Shown piece by piece: positions 51,020 through 59,500 of a stretch of DNA of 64,000 nucleotides. Each line of letters opens with the position of its first letter. Within the stretch, counting starts at the first letter, position 1. The position numbers were made by a program, and so were the translations under genes. The notes below the pieces were generated by a model that did not search any database, was not told the DNA's origin, and saw nothing but the letters and a program-made list of their open reading frames with translations. The stretch lies in NCBI GenBank assembly GCA_020633075.1, contig JACKEI010000002.1, positions 1,525,079-1,589,078 on the forward strand, in the 5' to 3' direction. This stretch comes from Sandaracinaceae bacterium. GTDB lineage: Bacteria > Myxococcota_A > Polyangia > Polyangiales > Houyiibacteriaceae.

Positions 51020-51925
51020 TCAAGGCGGAACGGAGCTGCGCCGGTCGGGGAGACCGCGCAGCTTTCTTCTTTGGCGCTTCTCCTCGTACATCCGGCGGTC
51101 GGCGACCCGCAGCGCCAGCGCCACGCCACCGCGCTGCTCCGTGAGCGCGGCGCCCAGCGAGCACTCGAGCGGACGGCCCCGGTGGATCTCGTTGTGCCGC
51201 GCGAGCTCGATGCGCAGGGACTCCACCTTGGCCATGAGCCCCGCCGCGTCGGTGTGGGGGACCAGGATGGCGAACTCGTCGCCCCCCAAGCGAACCGGGA
51301 CGTCCTCCGCGGCCGCGGTCGCGCGCATGACGACCGCCATGCGCTTGATCATCTGGTCTCCGGCTTCGTGGCCATGCGTGTCGTTGACGTCCTTGAGCTC
51401 GTCGATGTCGATCAGGATGACGCCGACCGCGCCGTCGCCCGCCTCCAGCTTGGACCGCACGGAGTCCAGGTAGCTGCGGTTGAACAGCCCTGTCAGCGAG
51501 TCGTGGGTGCTGTTGTGGCGCAGCTCGGCTTCGAGGGCGCGGCGGTGCGTGACGTCCCGCACGATGGCGATGGTCAGCTTCCCGATGGACGTCTCCACAG
51601 GGCTGAGCCCCACCTCGACGGGTACCCGCTCCCCGTTCTGGCGCAGGGCCTCGAGCGCGCTGAGGTCGCCCATGAGGCGCGGGCGTCCAGCAGCCTCGTA
51701 GCGAGCGCGCTTCTGGGCGTGGCCGGCTCGGTGGTCTGCGGGCACCAGCACCTCGATGGGCATGCCGATGAGCTCCGCGCGGTCGTACCCGAAGAGGCGT
51801 TCGGCCATCTGGTTGGCGAGAGCGATGGTGCCCCCACCGCGAATGACCAAGATGGCGTCGGGAGCGGCCTCCAGCAGACCGAGCGCGATGACCTTGGCGT
51901 CCTCGGCGTCTTGTAGCTCGATCAT
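51020..51925 (-). CDS. PAS-GGDEF diguanylate cyclase
   Basis: The 301-residue cytoplasmic protein has a PAS domain (about residues 12-125: AAPDAILVIRGGGTIALANQ, FGYDRAELIG, VTHRRALEAEL). A GGDEF domain follows with the intact active site RLGGDEFAIL and the Asp motif LIDIDELKDVND. It should make cyclic di-GMP under control of a small-molecule or redox signal sensed by PAS. The residues before the active site (AAED) lack the Arg of the RxxD inhibitory site, so product feedback may be absent. The ATG at 51925 is chosen because AAGGGA lies upstream; the frame extends to 52024. Confidence 0.93.
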   Translation of the reverse strand: MIELQDAEDAKVIALGLLEAAPDAILVIRGGGTIALANQMAERLFGYDRAELIGMPIEVLVPADHRAGHAQKRARYEAAGRPRLMGDLSALEALRQNGERVPVEVGLSPVETSIGKLTIAIVRDVTHRRALEAELRHNSTHDSLTGLFNRSYLDSVRSKLEAGDGAVGVILIDIDELKDVNDTHGHEAGDQMIKRMAVVMRATAAAEDVPVRLGGDEFAILVPHTDAAGLMAKVESLRIELARHNEIHRGRPLECSLGAALTEQRGGVALALRVADRRMYEEKRQRRKLRGLPDRRSSVPP

Positions 51926-52056
51926 GCTTTCCCTTCGACGCCAGGCGTCTGTGTGTGCCCTCGTGAGTTCGTAGTGCCGCGCCACCATGAGCACGGATGG
52001 CGCCTGAGCAAGTACCGTGACCAAACCGTGACGGACGCCTGCTACTGTTCATCATC

Positions 52057-52845
52057 ATGAAGCTACAGGACAAGGTCGCGTGGGTGACGGGTGCCTCTTC
52101 GGGGATTGGCGAGGCGCTGGTGCCCGCCCTGCTTGCGCGTGGCGCGCGCGTGGTGGTGAGCGCGCGGCGGGCGGAGAAGCTGGACGCTCTCGTCGCGCGC
52201 CACGGCGCGGACAAGGTCGCGTCGGTGCCGGTGGACCTCACGGACCTGGCCTCGCTCCCGGAGGCGGCCCGGCGGGCCACAGCGGCCTTCGGGCGGGTGG
52301 ACGCGCTCATCAACAACGCGGGGCGCAGTCAGCGCGCGGCGGCCCTGGACACCAGCATGGAAGACGTGCGCGGCCTGATGGACCTCAACTTCATGGCCCC
52401 CGTCTCGCTCACGCGGGAGCTCGCTCCGGCGATGGTGGCGCGCGGCGTCGGGCACATTTCCGTGGTCAGCAGCGTCGCGGGCTACCTGAGCACGCCACAT
52501 CGCTCCACGTACTCCGCGACCAAGTTCGCCGTGCGCGGCTACTTCGACTCGCTGCGCGCCGAGCTGCACGGCACCGGTGTGGAGGTGGGCATCATCTGCC
52601 CGGGCTACGTCCGGACCGACATCACGCGCGCCGCGCTGGGCGAGGCAGGCTCGGCCCACGGCAAGACCTCCGACGCCATCGAGGCGGGGCTCTCACCCGA
52701 TGCCGTGGCGGTCGCGATCGTGCGCGCCATCGAGGCGGGCCGGCCTGAGCTGGTCATTGGCGGCAAGGAGACCGCGGGGGTGTACCTGGCGCGCTTCTCA
52801 CCGGGCCTGGTGCGCCGCCTGGCGCCACGCCTCAAGCCCGACTGA
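52057..52845 (+). CDS. Short-chain dehydrogenase/reductase
   Basis: The 262-residue SDR has the cofactor motif TGASSGIG (residues 11-18), NNAG, the catalytic Ser in SVVSSVAGYL and YSATK with the Tyr and Lys. CPGYVRTDI follows. SARR after the second strand suggests NADP preference. The C-terminus (FSPGLVRRLAPRLKP) resembles SDRs of the DHRS7-like group acting on lipid or steroid-type substrates. The substrate is unknown. ATG at 52057; it converges on the small CPxCG gene. Confidence 0.93.
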   Translation: MKLQDKVAWVTGASSGIGEALVPALLARGARVVVSARRAEKLDALVARHGADKVASVPVDLTDLASLPEAARRATAAFGRVDALINNAGRSQRAAALDTSMEDVRGLMDLNFMAPVSLTRELAPAMVARGVGHISVVSSVAGYLSTPHRSTYSATKFAVRGYFDSLRAELHGTGVEVGIICPGYVRTDITRAALGEAGSAHGKTSDAIEAGLSPDAVAVAIVRAIEAGRPELVIGGKETAGVYLARFSPGLVRRLAPRLKPD

Positions 52846-52855
52846 GGGACCCAGC

Positions 52856-53032
52856 TCAGGTCCGACGCAGCGTAATGATGGCTTCACCGAAGTCGTCACG
52901 CTGCACGAAGACGCGCCACGGACGATGGCAGGCTGGGCAGGATTCTGCGAGCTCCCCCTCGGTGTCGGGGGCCACGGCGACCTCCGCGGGTTCGTTGCAG
53001 TAGGGGCAGCGCAATTGAGGAGCGGGCAACAT
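52856..53032 (-). CDS. CPxCG-type Cys-rich small protein
   Basis: The 58-residue protein has two CxxC pairs, CPYCNEPAEV and CPACHRPW, separated by an acidic strand segment. It ends with FGEAIITLRR. This is the pattern of the small CPxCG-related zinc-ribbon family. Start at the ATG at 53032. Function unknown; zinc binding is expected. Confidence 0.85.
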   Translation of the reverse strand: MLPAPQLRCPYCNEPAEVAVAPDTEGELAESCPACHRPWRVFVQRDDFGEAIITLRRT

Positions 53033-53097
53033 GGAGAGGAGCCTAGTCCATTTCGCGTGCGCGCGTCGCATCTCTCGCTACCCGGCGAGCGAAGTTC

Positions 53098-54399
53098 TCA
53101 GAAGGTCGTCGGTGCGTGTCCGTCCAGGTGCGCCAAGGACGCGGCATTCCGGGCGTCCAGCACGGCCAGCGCTTCTGTCACACGGGTGCGCGGGACCAGC
53201 AGCTCCACCGGGACCAGGGGCGCGAAGAAGCGCATGAGCGTGTGGTAGCGCACGGCGCGCGCGTGGCAGGGGATACCGCCCCGGGTCAGCGCGGCGCACA
53301 GGGGGTCCACCGCGTAGCCGCGGTGCTCGCTCCACACCGAGACCAGGGTCTCCTGGCGCTCCCGGGCGCGCCACTCGTCCTTGGCGTCCAGCAGCAGCGC
53401 CGTCAGCAGCGTGGCGCCCGGCGCGACCGCCACAGTGAAGGGCACCACCACGATGCGTTCGATCACGCCTGGCAGCAGCCCGAGCGTGAGCGTGACGAAC
53501 ATGGTGTAGCGCAGCCCCTCGCGCAGGCGCGCCTGGAGGTCCGCGGCGGTGGATCCGTCCGGCGTGAACGCGACGACGTTGGGCCCCCAGTAGAACACGC
53601 GCATGAAGACAGGGGTCAGGAGCACGACCGCTACGGCCATCACCACGAAGTACCAGGTGTAGCCGGGATAGAAGTGGTAGAGGAACCCCAGCGGCAGACC
53701 CGCCGTCAGCGCGGCCAAGGGCCCGGTGGGTAGGTTGAGCACCGCGTGCGTGAGGGTCACCGGCAGCAGGCCCGAGAGGGGCGCGCGCAGCACGACCTCG
53801 CCGTGTGCGGAGCGTCCCTTGGGCGACCCCAGCAGCCAGGCTACCAGCAGCATCCACAGGAGCGTGGCGCCCACCACCGGACCCAACCCGGACAGCAGCT
53901 CTGGGCGGAACTCCGGCGGCACCTGGTCCGCCAGCAGGAACACAGCAAAGCCGTTGGCCAAGCCCTGCTCGGACACGCGCCGCGCCAGCCACACCAGCAG
54001 CAGCGTCCAGAGCGGGTTGAAGCACACCAGCAGGAAGAACCACGCAAACTGGAACATGTCCGTGCGGAACCAGTCGAGCCCGGTCCGCAGCAGGCCGAGG
54101 GCCATCACGGCCGCCGACGCGCGCCAGCCCCACGCGGTCAGCCGCGCGCGACCCGCGGGCCCCGAGATGCGCAGCGGCCTCAGGCGTGGCACCAGCGCCG
54201 CCACCAGCTCCACCCCCAGGAAGCCCACGGCGACCGGGGTCAGCCCCATCAGGCGGCCGTCGCGGCCGTCCAAGCCGAAGACCATGAGCTGGTCGGGGAC
54301 GGCTTGGGTCCCCAGCAGCCACGCCACGAAGGGCGCGCCCAAGGTGATCGCAAGCCGAGCGAGGATGGGCGGATCGCCCTGTGTGGACCGCGTGCTCAA
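53098..54399 (-). CDS. SecY-like membrane protein with DUF2007-like tail
   Basis: The 433-residue protein looks like a divergent SecY. The first about 345 residues hold roughly ten hydrophobic helices. Segments in SecY order can be lined up. LMGLTPVAVGFLGVELV (49-65) matches the GIMPYISASI region, and VSEQGLANGFAVFLL (142-156) matches the TERGIGNG element. RAPLSGLLPVTLTHAVLNLP (205-224) matches PLKVNPAGVIPVIF, and FYWGPNVVAFTP precedes the last helices. The plug loop is very short and the Arg-containing GIRPG loop is missing. Residues about 352-425 resemble a DUF2007-type domain (GYAVDPLCAALTRGGIPCHAR, VPVELLVP). The start is a TTG at 54399. No secE, secG or ribosomal operon adjoins. The assignment rests on pattern matching by eye. 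Confidence 0.65.
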   Translation of the reverse strand: MSTRSTQGDPPILARLAITLGAPFVAWLLGTQAVPDQLMVFGLDGRDGRLMGLTPVAVGFLGVELVAALVPRLRPLRISGPAGRARLTAWGWRASAAVMALGLLRTGLDWFRTDMFQFAWFFLLVCFNPLWTLLLVWLARRVSEQGLANGFAVFLLADQVPPEFRPELLSGLGPVVGATLLWMLLVAWLLGSPKGRSAHGEVVLRAPLSGLLPVTLTHAVLNLPTGPLAALTAGLPLGFLYHFYPGYTWYFVVMAVAVVLLTPVFMRVFYWGPNVVAFTPDGSTAADLQARLREGLRYTMFVTLTLGLLPGVIERIVVVPFTVAVAPGATLLTALLLDAKDEWRARERQETLVSVWSEHRGYAVDPLCAALTRGGIPCHARAVRYHTLMRFFAPLVPVELLVPRTRVTEALAVLDARNAASLAHLDGHAPTTF

Positions 54400-54498
54400 G
54401 GGAACCCAGCGTGAGGGTAACGCACCTGGCGGCCCGTTTGTCCGCGGCCAGCGCGTGGGGAGGAATGCGTCACACCCTCATGGGGTTCATGCTGACAC

Positions 54499-54717
54499 AT
54501 GTCCTTCGACCCCACGTCTCTGCTGATCTCGTTCGTCTTCGGCTCCGTGGGCTTCGTCGGCTTCGTCTACGGCCGTCGCATGTCGCGCTTTCCGCACATG
54601 GTCGCGGGCGCGCTGCTGATGGGCTACCCCCTGGTGGTGGGCGACCCGCTGACCATGACCATCGTGGGCTTGGTCATCATCGGTCTCTGGGTGCTGGCCG
54701 TCCGCATGGGCGTGTGA
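54499..54717 (+). CDS. Small two-helix membrane protein (72 aa)
   Basis: The 72-residue product starts at an ATG at 54499. It has two hydrophobic helices (LLISFVFGSVGFVGFVYG and MTIVGLVIIGLWVLAV) linked by a short basic turn (RRMSRFPHM). The compact AMVAGALLMGYPLVVGDP-like middle is typical of small conserved bacterial membrane proteins. It is transcribed divergently from the SecY-like gene and converges on the Rieske gene. No function known. Confidence 0.75.
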   Translation: MSFDPTSLLISFVFGSVGFVGFVYGRRMSRFPHMVAGALLMGYPLVVGDPLTMTIVGLVIIGLWVLAVRMGV

Positions 54718-54730
54718 GCGCGCGCAGCTG

Positions 54731-55738
54731 TCAGGGCGTGCCGTAGTAGGCCAGGCGCGCCTGCTCGCGGTACCAGTCCGGGTAGAAGTTGTCGCACCAC
54801 TTGCGGTAGCGGGCGACGGGGCCGTCGCCGTCGCACAGGAGCGGGCGCTCCAGGAACACCTTGTGCTCCCACACCGGCTTGTCTTGCTCTAGCTGCCGCG
54901 CGATCTCGGCGCTGAAGGCCTTGCCCACTCCGGCAGCGACCTGCTCGCCCATGCCCAGGCTCACCGTGAACGCGAAGCGCAGCTGCACGTACTCGTCGTC
55001 GATGGGTGTGGTGGACGCAATGACCGTGGTGGGCACCAGCCCGGTGAAGCGGCTGGTGGAGAACCCGAAGCCCCAGTTGGTGACCTGCAGCTCGCCCGTA
55101 ACCTCACCTCGCGGTGTCTCCATCTTGGTGGGCGTCACCATGAACAGCCGCGGGTACTCGAGCTCCATGGTGTGCGGGATGGGCATCTCGTTCATGCCGT
55201 GCAGGTACTGGAAGTGCGCCTGGTCCACCACGTTCTCGCCCATCTCCTGGTTGTGGCTGCGCACCCGCCAGGTGCGGTACGCGTACGGCGTCCAGCGCTC
55301 GCGCTCGGTCCACTCCGGGATCTCGGGGATCTCCCAGGAGGGCGGCGCGTCGTCGATGTCGTGCCAGACCATGATCATCCCGTTGACCTCACGGACCTGC
55401 CAGGTCCGCACGGCTGCCTTGGCCGGGATGCGCTTGGCGTAGGGCACCTCGACACACTTTCCATCGCTTCCGTCGAAGACCCACGCGTGGAAGGGGCAGC
55501 GGATGCGGCAGCCCTCGACCGTGCCGCCCACGCCCAAGTGCGCGCCCAGGTGCGGGCAGTGTGCGTCCAGCACGCGCACCACCGCGTCTTCGCCGCGGTA
55601 CATGACCAGGTCGCGCCCGAAGGCTACGGTGGGTACCACTTGCTGCGGGGTGAGCTCGTGGCTGTAGCCCACGCAGAACCAGCCCCGGGGGTAGCGAGGG
55701 AAGGGGAAGCGCGGGCGAACGGGAGAGGCGTCGGACAT
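54731..55738 (-). CDS. Rieske [2Fe-2S] non-heme iron oxygenase
   Basis: The 335-residue oxygenase has a Rieske cluster (C61-P-H63 and C81-P-F-H84). The mononuclear iron motif is NVVDQAHFQYLH (N169, D172, H175, H180). It starts RFPFPRYPRGWFCVGYSHEL. The compact length and the Rieske-to-catalytic spacing resemble the KshA/cholesterol 7-desaturase (DAF-36/Neverland) group, so a steroid or similar terpenoid substrate is possible. That is family inference. The ATG at 55738 is 114 bases from the divergent copper ATPase start. No reductase gene adjoins. Confidence 0.9.
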   Translation of the reverse strand: MSDASPVRPRFPFPRYPRGWFCVGYSHELTPQQVVPTVAFGRDLVMYRGEDAVVRVLDAHCPHLGAHLGVGGTVEGCRIRCPFHAWVFDGSDGKCVEVPYAKRIPAKAAVRTWQVREVNGMIMVWHDIDDAPPSWEIPEIPEWTERERWTPYAYRTWRVRSHNQEMGENVVDQAHFQYLHGMNEMPIPHTMELEYPRLFMVTPTKMETPRGEVTGELQVTNWGFGFSTSRFTGLVPTTVIASTTPIDDEYVQLRFAFTVSLGMGEQVAAGVGKAFSAEIARQLEQDKPVWEHKVFLERPLLCDGDGPVARYRKWCDNFYPDWYREQARLAYYGTP

Positions 55739-55852
55739 CTGGGCAGGATACCCAGAGTCGGCGTCCACTTCGACCCGCAGCGTGTTCTCCAAGACGCGCG
55801 CGCTGCGCTGGCTCGGAGTGACCGGACGGGGCCACGGGCGTATCGTTGTGGT

Positions 55853-58240
55853 GTGACCAGCGAGAACCTCAACCTGCCCATCCGGGGGATGTCGTGTGCC
55901 TCGTGTTCGGCGCGCCTGGAGCGGGCCCTCACGGCGGTGGAGGGCGTCACCGAAGCAAGCGTGAACCTGGCGAGCGCGCGCGCTCATGTGGTCGTGGACA
56001 GCGCGACGCCGGAGCAGGTGGTGCAGGCCGTGCGGGACGCCGGCTTCGAGGTGCCCGCCGAGTCCGTGCGCCTGGCGCTCTCGGGGATGACCTGCGCGTC
56101 GTGCGCGCAGCGCGTGGAAGGCGCCCTGCGCGCGGTGCCCGGTGTTGTCACCGCCCACGTCAACTTCGCGAGCGAGGTGGCGACGGTGGCCTATACACCC
56201 GGCCTCACCAGCGTGTCGCAGCTGGTGGCGGCGGTGGAGGGCGCGGGCTACTCGGCCGTGCGCGCGCCCAGCGACGCCTCCGAGCACGCCGCGCGCGAGG
56301 CCACCGAGCAGCGGCAGGCGCGCCGCGAGCTGCGTGGCTTGGGCGCGGCGTCTGCGCTCACGCTGCCCCTCGTCCTGCCCATGCTGCTCGCGCCCTTTGG
56401 CGTCCACGCCATGCTGCCGGGCGCGGTCCAGCTGGCGCTGACCACCCCCGTGCAGTTCGTGGCCGGGGCCCGCTTCTATCGCGGCGCGTGGGGAGCGCTG
56501 CGCGCCCGCTCCGCCAACATGGACGTGCTCGTGGCCCTCGGCACCAGCGCCGCATACTTCCTGTCGCTCTACTTGTTCCTGCGCGGCGAGCACCACCTGT
56601 ACTTCGAGGGCGCGGCCTCGGTCATCACGCTGGTGCGCCTCGGGAAGTGGCTGGAGACGCGCGCCAAGCGCTCCACCACCTTGGCCATCCGCGCGCTCAT
56701 GGCGCTGCGACCGGAGACCGCGCGGGTGCGCCGCGCCAGCATCGAGCTCGAGGTGCCGGTCGAGAGCGTGGGCGTGGGCGAGCTGGTGGTGGTGCGCCCC
56801 GGCGAGCGCGTGCCCGTGGACGGACGCATCACGCACGGCAGCAGCCAGCTGGACGAGTCCCTGCTCACCGGCGAGAGCATGCCCGTCAGCCGCAGCGTCG
56901 GCGAGGCGGTGGTGGGCGGCTCCATCAACGGCGACGGACCGCTCGAGATCGAGGCCACGCGTGTGGGCGAGAGCAGCACGCTCGCGCAGATCATTCGCCT
57001 GATCGAGGGGGCGCAGGGCAGCAAGGCTCCCATCCAGCGCAGCGTGGACAAGATCGCAGCCATCTTCGTGCCGGCGGTGCTGGGGATCGCGTTGCTCACG
57101 CTGGGTGGCTGGCTCGCAGCCGGGGCGGCCCCCGTGGACGCCGTCATCGTCGCGGTGAGCGTCTTGGTGATCGCGTGCCCTTGCGCGCTCGGCCTAGCCA
57201 CCCCCACGGCCCTCATGGTGGGCACCGGCGCCGCGGCCAAGGCCGGCATCCTCATCAAGGACGCCGAGGCGCTCGAGAGGGCGCACGCGGTGACCGTGGT
57301 GGTGTTCGACAAGACCGGCACGCTGACCGAGGGGCGACCCGACGTGCACCAGGTGTTGGTCGCGGACGCGCGCGTGCGCACGGAAGACGCGCTCATCGCG
57401 CTGGTGGCTTCTGCGCAGACGGGCTCGGAGCATCCGCTGGGCAAGGCCGTGGTGCGGGCGGCCGGCCTGCGTCGGCTCAGCGTGCAGCCCGCGACGGAGG
57501 TGCGCGCGCTAGCGGGGCGAGGGATCGAGGCGCGCGTCGGAGAGCACCAGGTGCGCGTGGGCTCGCGCCGTTACATGGACGAGCTGCACGTGGACCGCGC
57601 GCAGTTCGAGTCCGAGGCCGCCGCGCAGGAGGCGGAGGGCATGACCGTGATGTGGGCGGCCGACGGCGACCAGCTGCTGGGCTGCATCGTGGTGGGCGAC
57701 CGCGTGCGGGCCGAGTCGAAGGCGGCGGTGGCCAAGCTGCGCGCGGTGGGGGTGCAGACGGTGATGCTCACGGGCGACAACGCGCGCACGGCCGCTGTCG
57801 TGGCGCGCGAGCTGGGCATCGATCGCGTCATCGCCGAGGTGCTGCCCGGCGACAAGGTGGAGAAGATCGCGGCGCTGCGCGCGGAAGGTGAGGTGGTGGC
57901 CATGGTGGGCGACGGCGTCAACGACGCGCCGGCACTCGCCGCCGCCGACGTGGGCTGCGCGATGAGCACCGGCGCCGACGTCGCGATGCACAGCGCCGGC
58001 ATCACCCTCATGCGGCCGGACCCCGGGCTGGTGGCCGGCGCCATCAGCGTGTCGCGGGCCACCACGCGCAAGATTCACCAGAACCTGTTCTGGGCCTTTG
58101 CCTACAACGCGGTGGGCATCCCCCTGGCGGCCCTGGGCTTCCTCACGCCCATGTTCGCGGGCGGCGCCATGGCGCTCTCCAGCGTGAGCGTGGTCAGCAA
58201 CGCGCTCTTGTTGCACCGCTGGCGTCCGCCGGCAGAGTAG
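55853..58240 (+). CDS. copA: Copper-translocating P1B-type ATPase
   Basis: The 795-residue pump has two N-terminal heavy-metal domains (GMSCASC near 13-19 and GMTCASC near 78-84). A membrane part follows with the CPC metal site (ACPCALG near 441). It also has the A-domain TGES, the phosphorylation motif DKTGT near 486, the SEHPLGKA nucleotide site and GDGVNDAP near 686. YNAVGIPLAA and the NxxxxxS-type last helices (MALSSVSVVSNALLL) are typical of Cu(I) exporters. It pumps copper out of the cytoplasm. The start is a GTG at 55853. No CueR- or CsoR-type gene was seen close by. Confidence 0.96.
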   Translation: MTSENLNLPIRGMSCASCSARLERALTAVEGVTEASVNLASARAHVVVDSATPEQVVQAVRDAGFEVPAESVRLALSGMTCASCAQRVEGALRAVPGVVTAHVNFASEVATVAYTPGLTSVSQLVAAVEGAGYSAVRAPSDASEHAAREATEQRQARRELRGLGAASALTLPLVLPMLLAPFGVHAMLPGAVQLALTTPVQFVAGARFYRGAWGALRARSANMDVLVALGTSAAYFLSLYLFLRGEHHLYFEGAASVITLVRLGKWLETRAKRSTTLAIRALMALRPETARVRRASIELEVPVESVGVGELVVVRPGERVPVDGRITHGSSQLDESLLTGESMPVSRSVGEAVVGGSINGDGPLEIEATRVGESSTLAQIIRLIEGAQGSKAPIQRSVDKIAAIFVPAVLGIALLTLGGWLAAGAAPVDAVIVAVSVLVIACPCALGLATPTALMVGTGAAAKAGILIKDAEALERAHAVTVVVFDKTGTLTEGRPDVHQVLVADARVRTEDALIALVASAQTGSEHPLGKAVVRAAGLRRLSVQPATEVRALAGRGIEARVGEHQVRVGSRRYMDELHVDRAQFESEAAAQEAEGMTVMWAADGDQLLGCIVVGDRVRAESKAAVAKLRAVGVQTVMLTGDNARTAAVVARELGIDRVIAEVLPGDKVEKIAALRAEGEVVAMVGDGVNDAPALAAADVGCAMSTGADVAMHSAGITLMRPDPGLVAGAISVSRATTRKIHQNLFWAFAYNAVGIPLAALGFLTPMFAGGAMALSSVSVVSNALLLHRWRPPAE

Positions 58241-58243
58241 CCT

Positions 58244-59068
58244 CTAGCGCCGGGGCTGCGCCGGGAGGGTCTCCGCCTGCCAGGACTCCAGCTCGCTCAC
58301 CACGCTGTGGAAGTAGCGCACGCCGCGCTCGCGGTCATTGCGTACCTCGACGCTTCGCTCGCGTTCCTGGATGGAGCCGTCGTCCGGCGCGAAGTCCACC
58401 ACCGCGAGCGTGGCACCGTGCGGCAGGTCTTCGGGGCGGAGACCCACGGCCGGCACGCGCATGGTCACGCGGTACTCGCCATGTGGGTGGCTCACGAACG
58501 CGAACGTGCGCTGCGGTTCGTCGGCGGTCGGGCCCCGGCCCACCCAGTGGTAGTGGCCCTCGCTGAGCGACACCACGCCGGCGACGGGCCCGCCGCGCCG
58601 CCAGCGGACCTGGTACGCACCGTCCAGCGCAGCGCTCTCCCTCCCCGTGCTGCAACGCCCGCCGCGGAACGCGCAGGTCGCGTCCGCGGGGCGGCGCTCA
58701 CAGATGCCGTCGCACACGAGCTCGGCGTGGAACGCCGGCGTGCAGTGGTCCCCTACGCACCAGCTGGACACGGTGGCGCGCAGCGGGGTGGACCAGAAGT
58801 CGTTGTGGACCTCGTACGCGCGCGGTTCGGTCCCCGGCACCAGCGTGCCAGCGCTGCACTCGTAGCTGCAGCCGCACTCCTCCGAGACGACGGGCAGGCA
58901 CAGGCGCTCGGCTTCAGGCTCGCTCGCGCGCTGCTCGGGCGGGGGCGCCGTGAGGGGCAGCGCCTGGGTCTCTCCACCGCTAGGCTCCGTGCCTGCCGTG
59001 GACGGCGCCCCGCACGCGGCGAGCAGTGAGCAGGTGAGCAACAGGGCGCGCCGATGTGCGTCGTTCAT
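58244..59068 (-). CDS. Cys-rich lipoprotein
   Basis: The 274-residue product has a lipoprotein signal with lipobox (LLTCSLLAAC). A Pro/Glu linker and a Cys-rich region (CLPVVSEECGCSYEC, SWCVGDHCTP, CDGICERRPADATCAF) follow. A beta-type C-terminal domain (YQVRWRRGGPVAGVVSL; EYRVTMRVPAVGLRPED) completes it. It should sit in the outer or inner membrane facing the periplasm. I do not recognise the family. It converges on the copper ATPase with only three bases between the two stops. Confidence 0.8.
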   Translation of the reverse strand: MNDAHRRALLLTCSLLAACGAPSTAGTEPSGGETQALPLTAPPPEQRASEPEAERLCLPVVSEECGCSYECSAGTLVPGTEPRAYEVHNDFWSTPLRATVSSWCVGDHCTPAFHAELVCDGICERRPADATCAFRGGRCSTGRESAALDGAYQVRWRRGGPVAGVVSLSEGHYHWVGRGPTADEPQRTFAFVSHPHGEYRVTMRVPAVGLRPEDLPHGATLAVVDFAPDDGSIQERERSVEVRNDRERGVRYFHSVVSELESWQAETLPAQPRR

Positions 59069-59099
59069 GTCCCCTCAGACATAGCAGGCACGCGAGACG

Positions 59100-59354
59100 T
59101 CAGGAGAGCTGCTCGGCGTCCAGCTCCATCGCGGCGCCATCTTCGCGGCGGCGGTCTTCGAGCGCGAAGCGCGGGAGCGCGGCCGCCAGGAAGCCCACCA
59201 CCAGCGGTCCGCCGAGCGCCGTGGGCCAGAAGAAGGTGGGGTGGCAAGCCACCGTGCACGGGCCGCCATGCAAGCTCAGCGCGATACCCCCGAGATAGAA
59301 CACGGGAAACGCGAGCAGCGCGGCCTTGACCGGATTGCGACGACGTGGGTGCAT
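59100..59354 (-). CDS. Small two-helix membrane protein (84 aa)
   Basis: The ATG at 59354 opens an 84-residue protein with a basic start (MHPRRRNPVKAA). It has two hydrophobic helices (LLAFPVFYLGGIALSL and ALGGPLVVGFLAAALPRF) linked by GGPCTVACHPTFFWPT, whose two Cys and His could bind metal. An acidic tail follows. The frame is open upstream to 59477, but the extension lacks family-like sequence. It is divergent from the channel-fusion gene at 59501, and 31 bases separate it from the lipoprotein gene at 59068. Unknown function. Confidence 0.6.
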   Translation of the reverse strand: MHPRRRNPVKAALLAFPVFYLGGIALSLHGGPCTVACHPTFFWPTALGGPLVVGFLAAALPRFALEDRRREDGAAMELDAEQLS

Positions 59355-59500
59355 GCGGCTGGGCCACAGCAATCCCCGGGCCACCACGGAATCATTGCGT
59401 TTATCTGTCGGCCGTGGCCCGAACGCAGCCGCAAGTGTGAAGCGCGGTTCGCGGCCGGTGCGCACGCGGGGTGCCACCAGAGCGTGATACCGTCCCGGCC

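Noticed and set aside
49188..52316. A 1042-residue minus-strand frame across the lipoprotein and GGDEF genes
   Set aside because: Antisense to one real gene and in the wrong frame for the other; no domain or signal is visible.
53060..53140. Peptides resembling tRNA-derived frames (SSVRVRPGAP, PGRTRTDDLL)
   Set aside because: I looked for a tRNA cloverleaf here. The DNA is the 3' end of the SecY-like gene and no acceptor stem or T-loop pairing was found.
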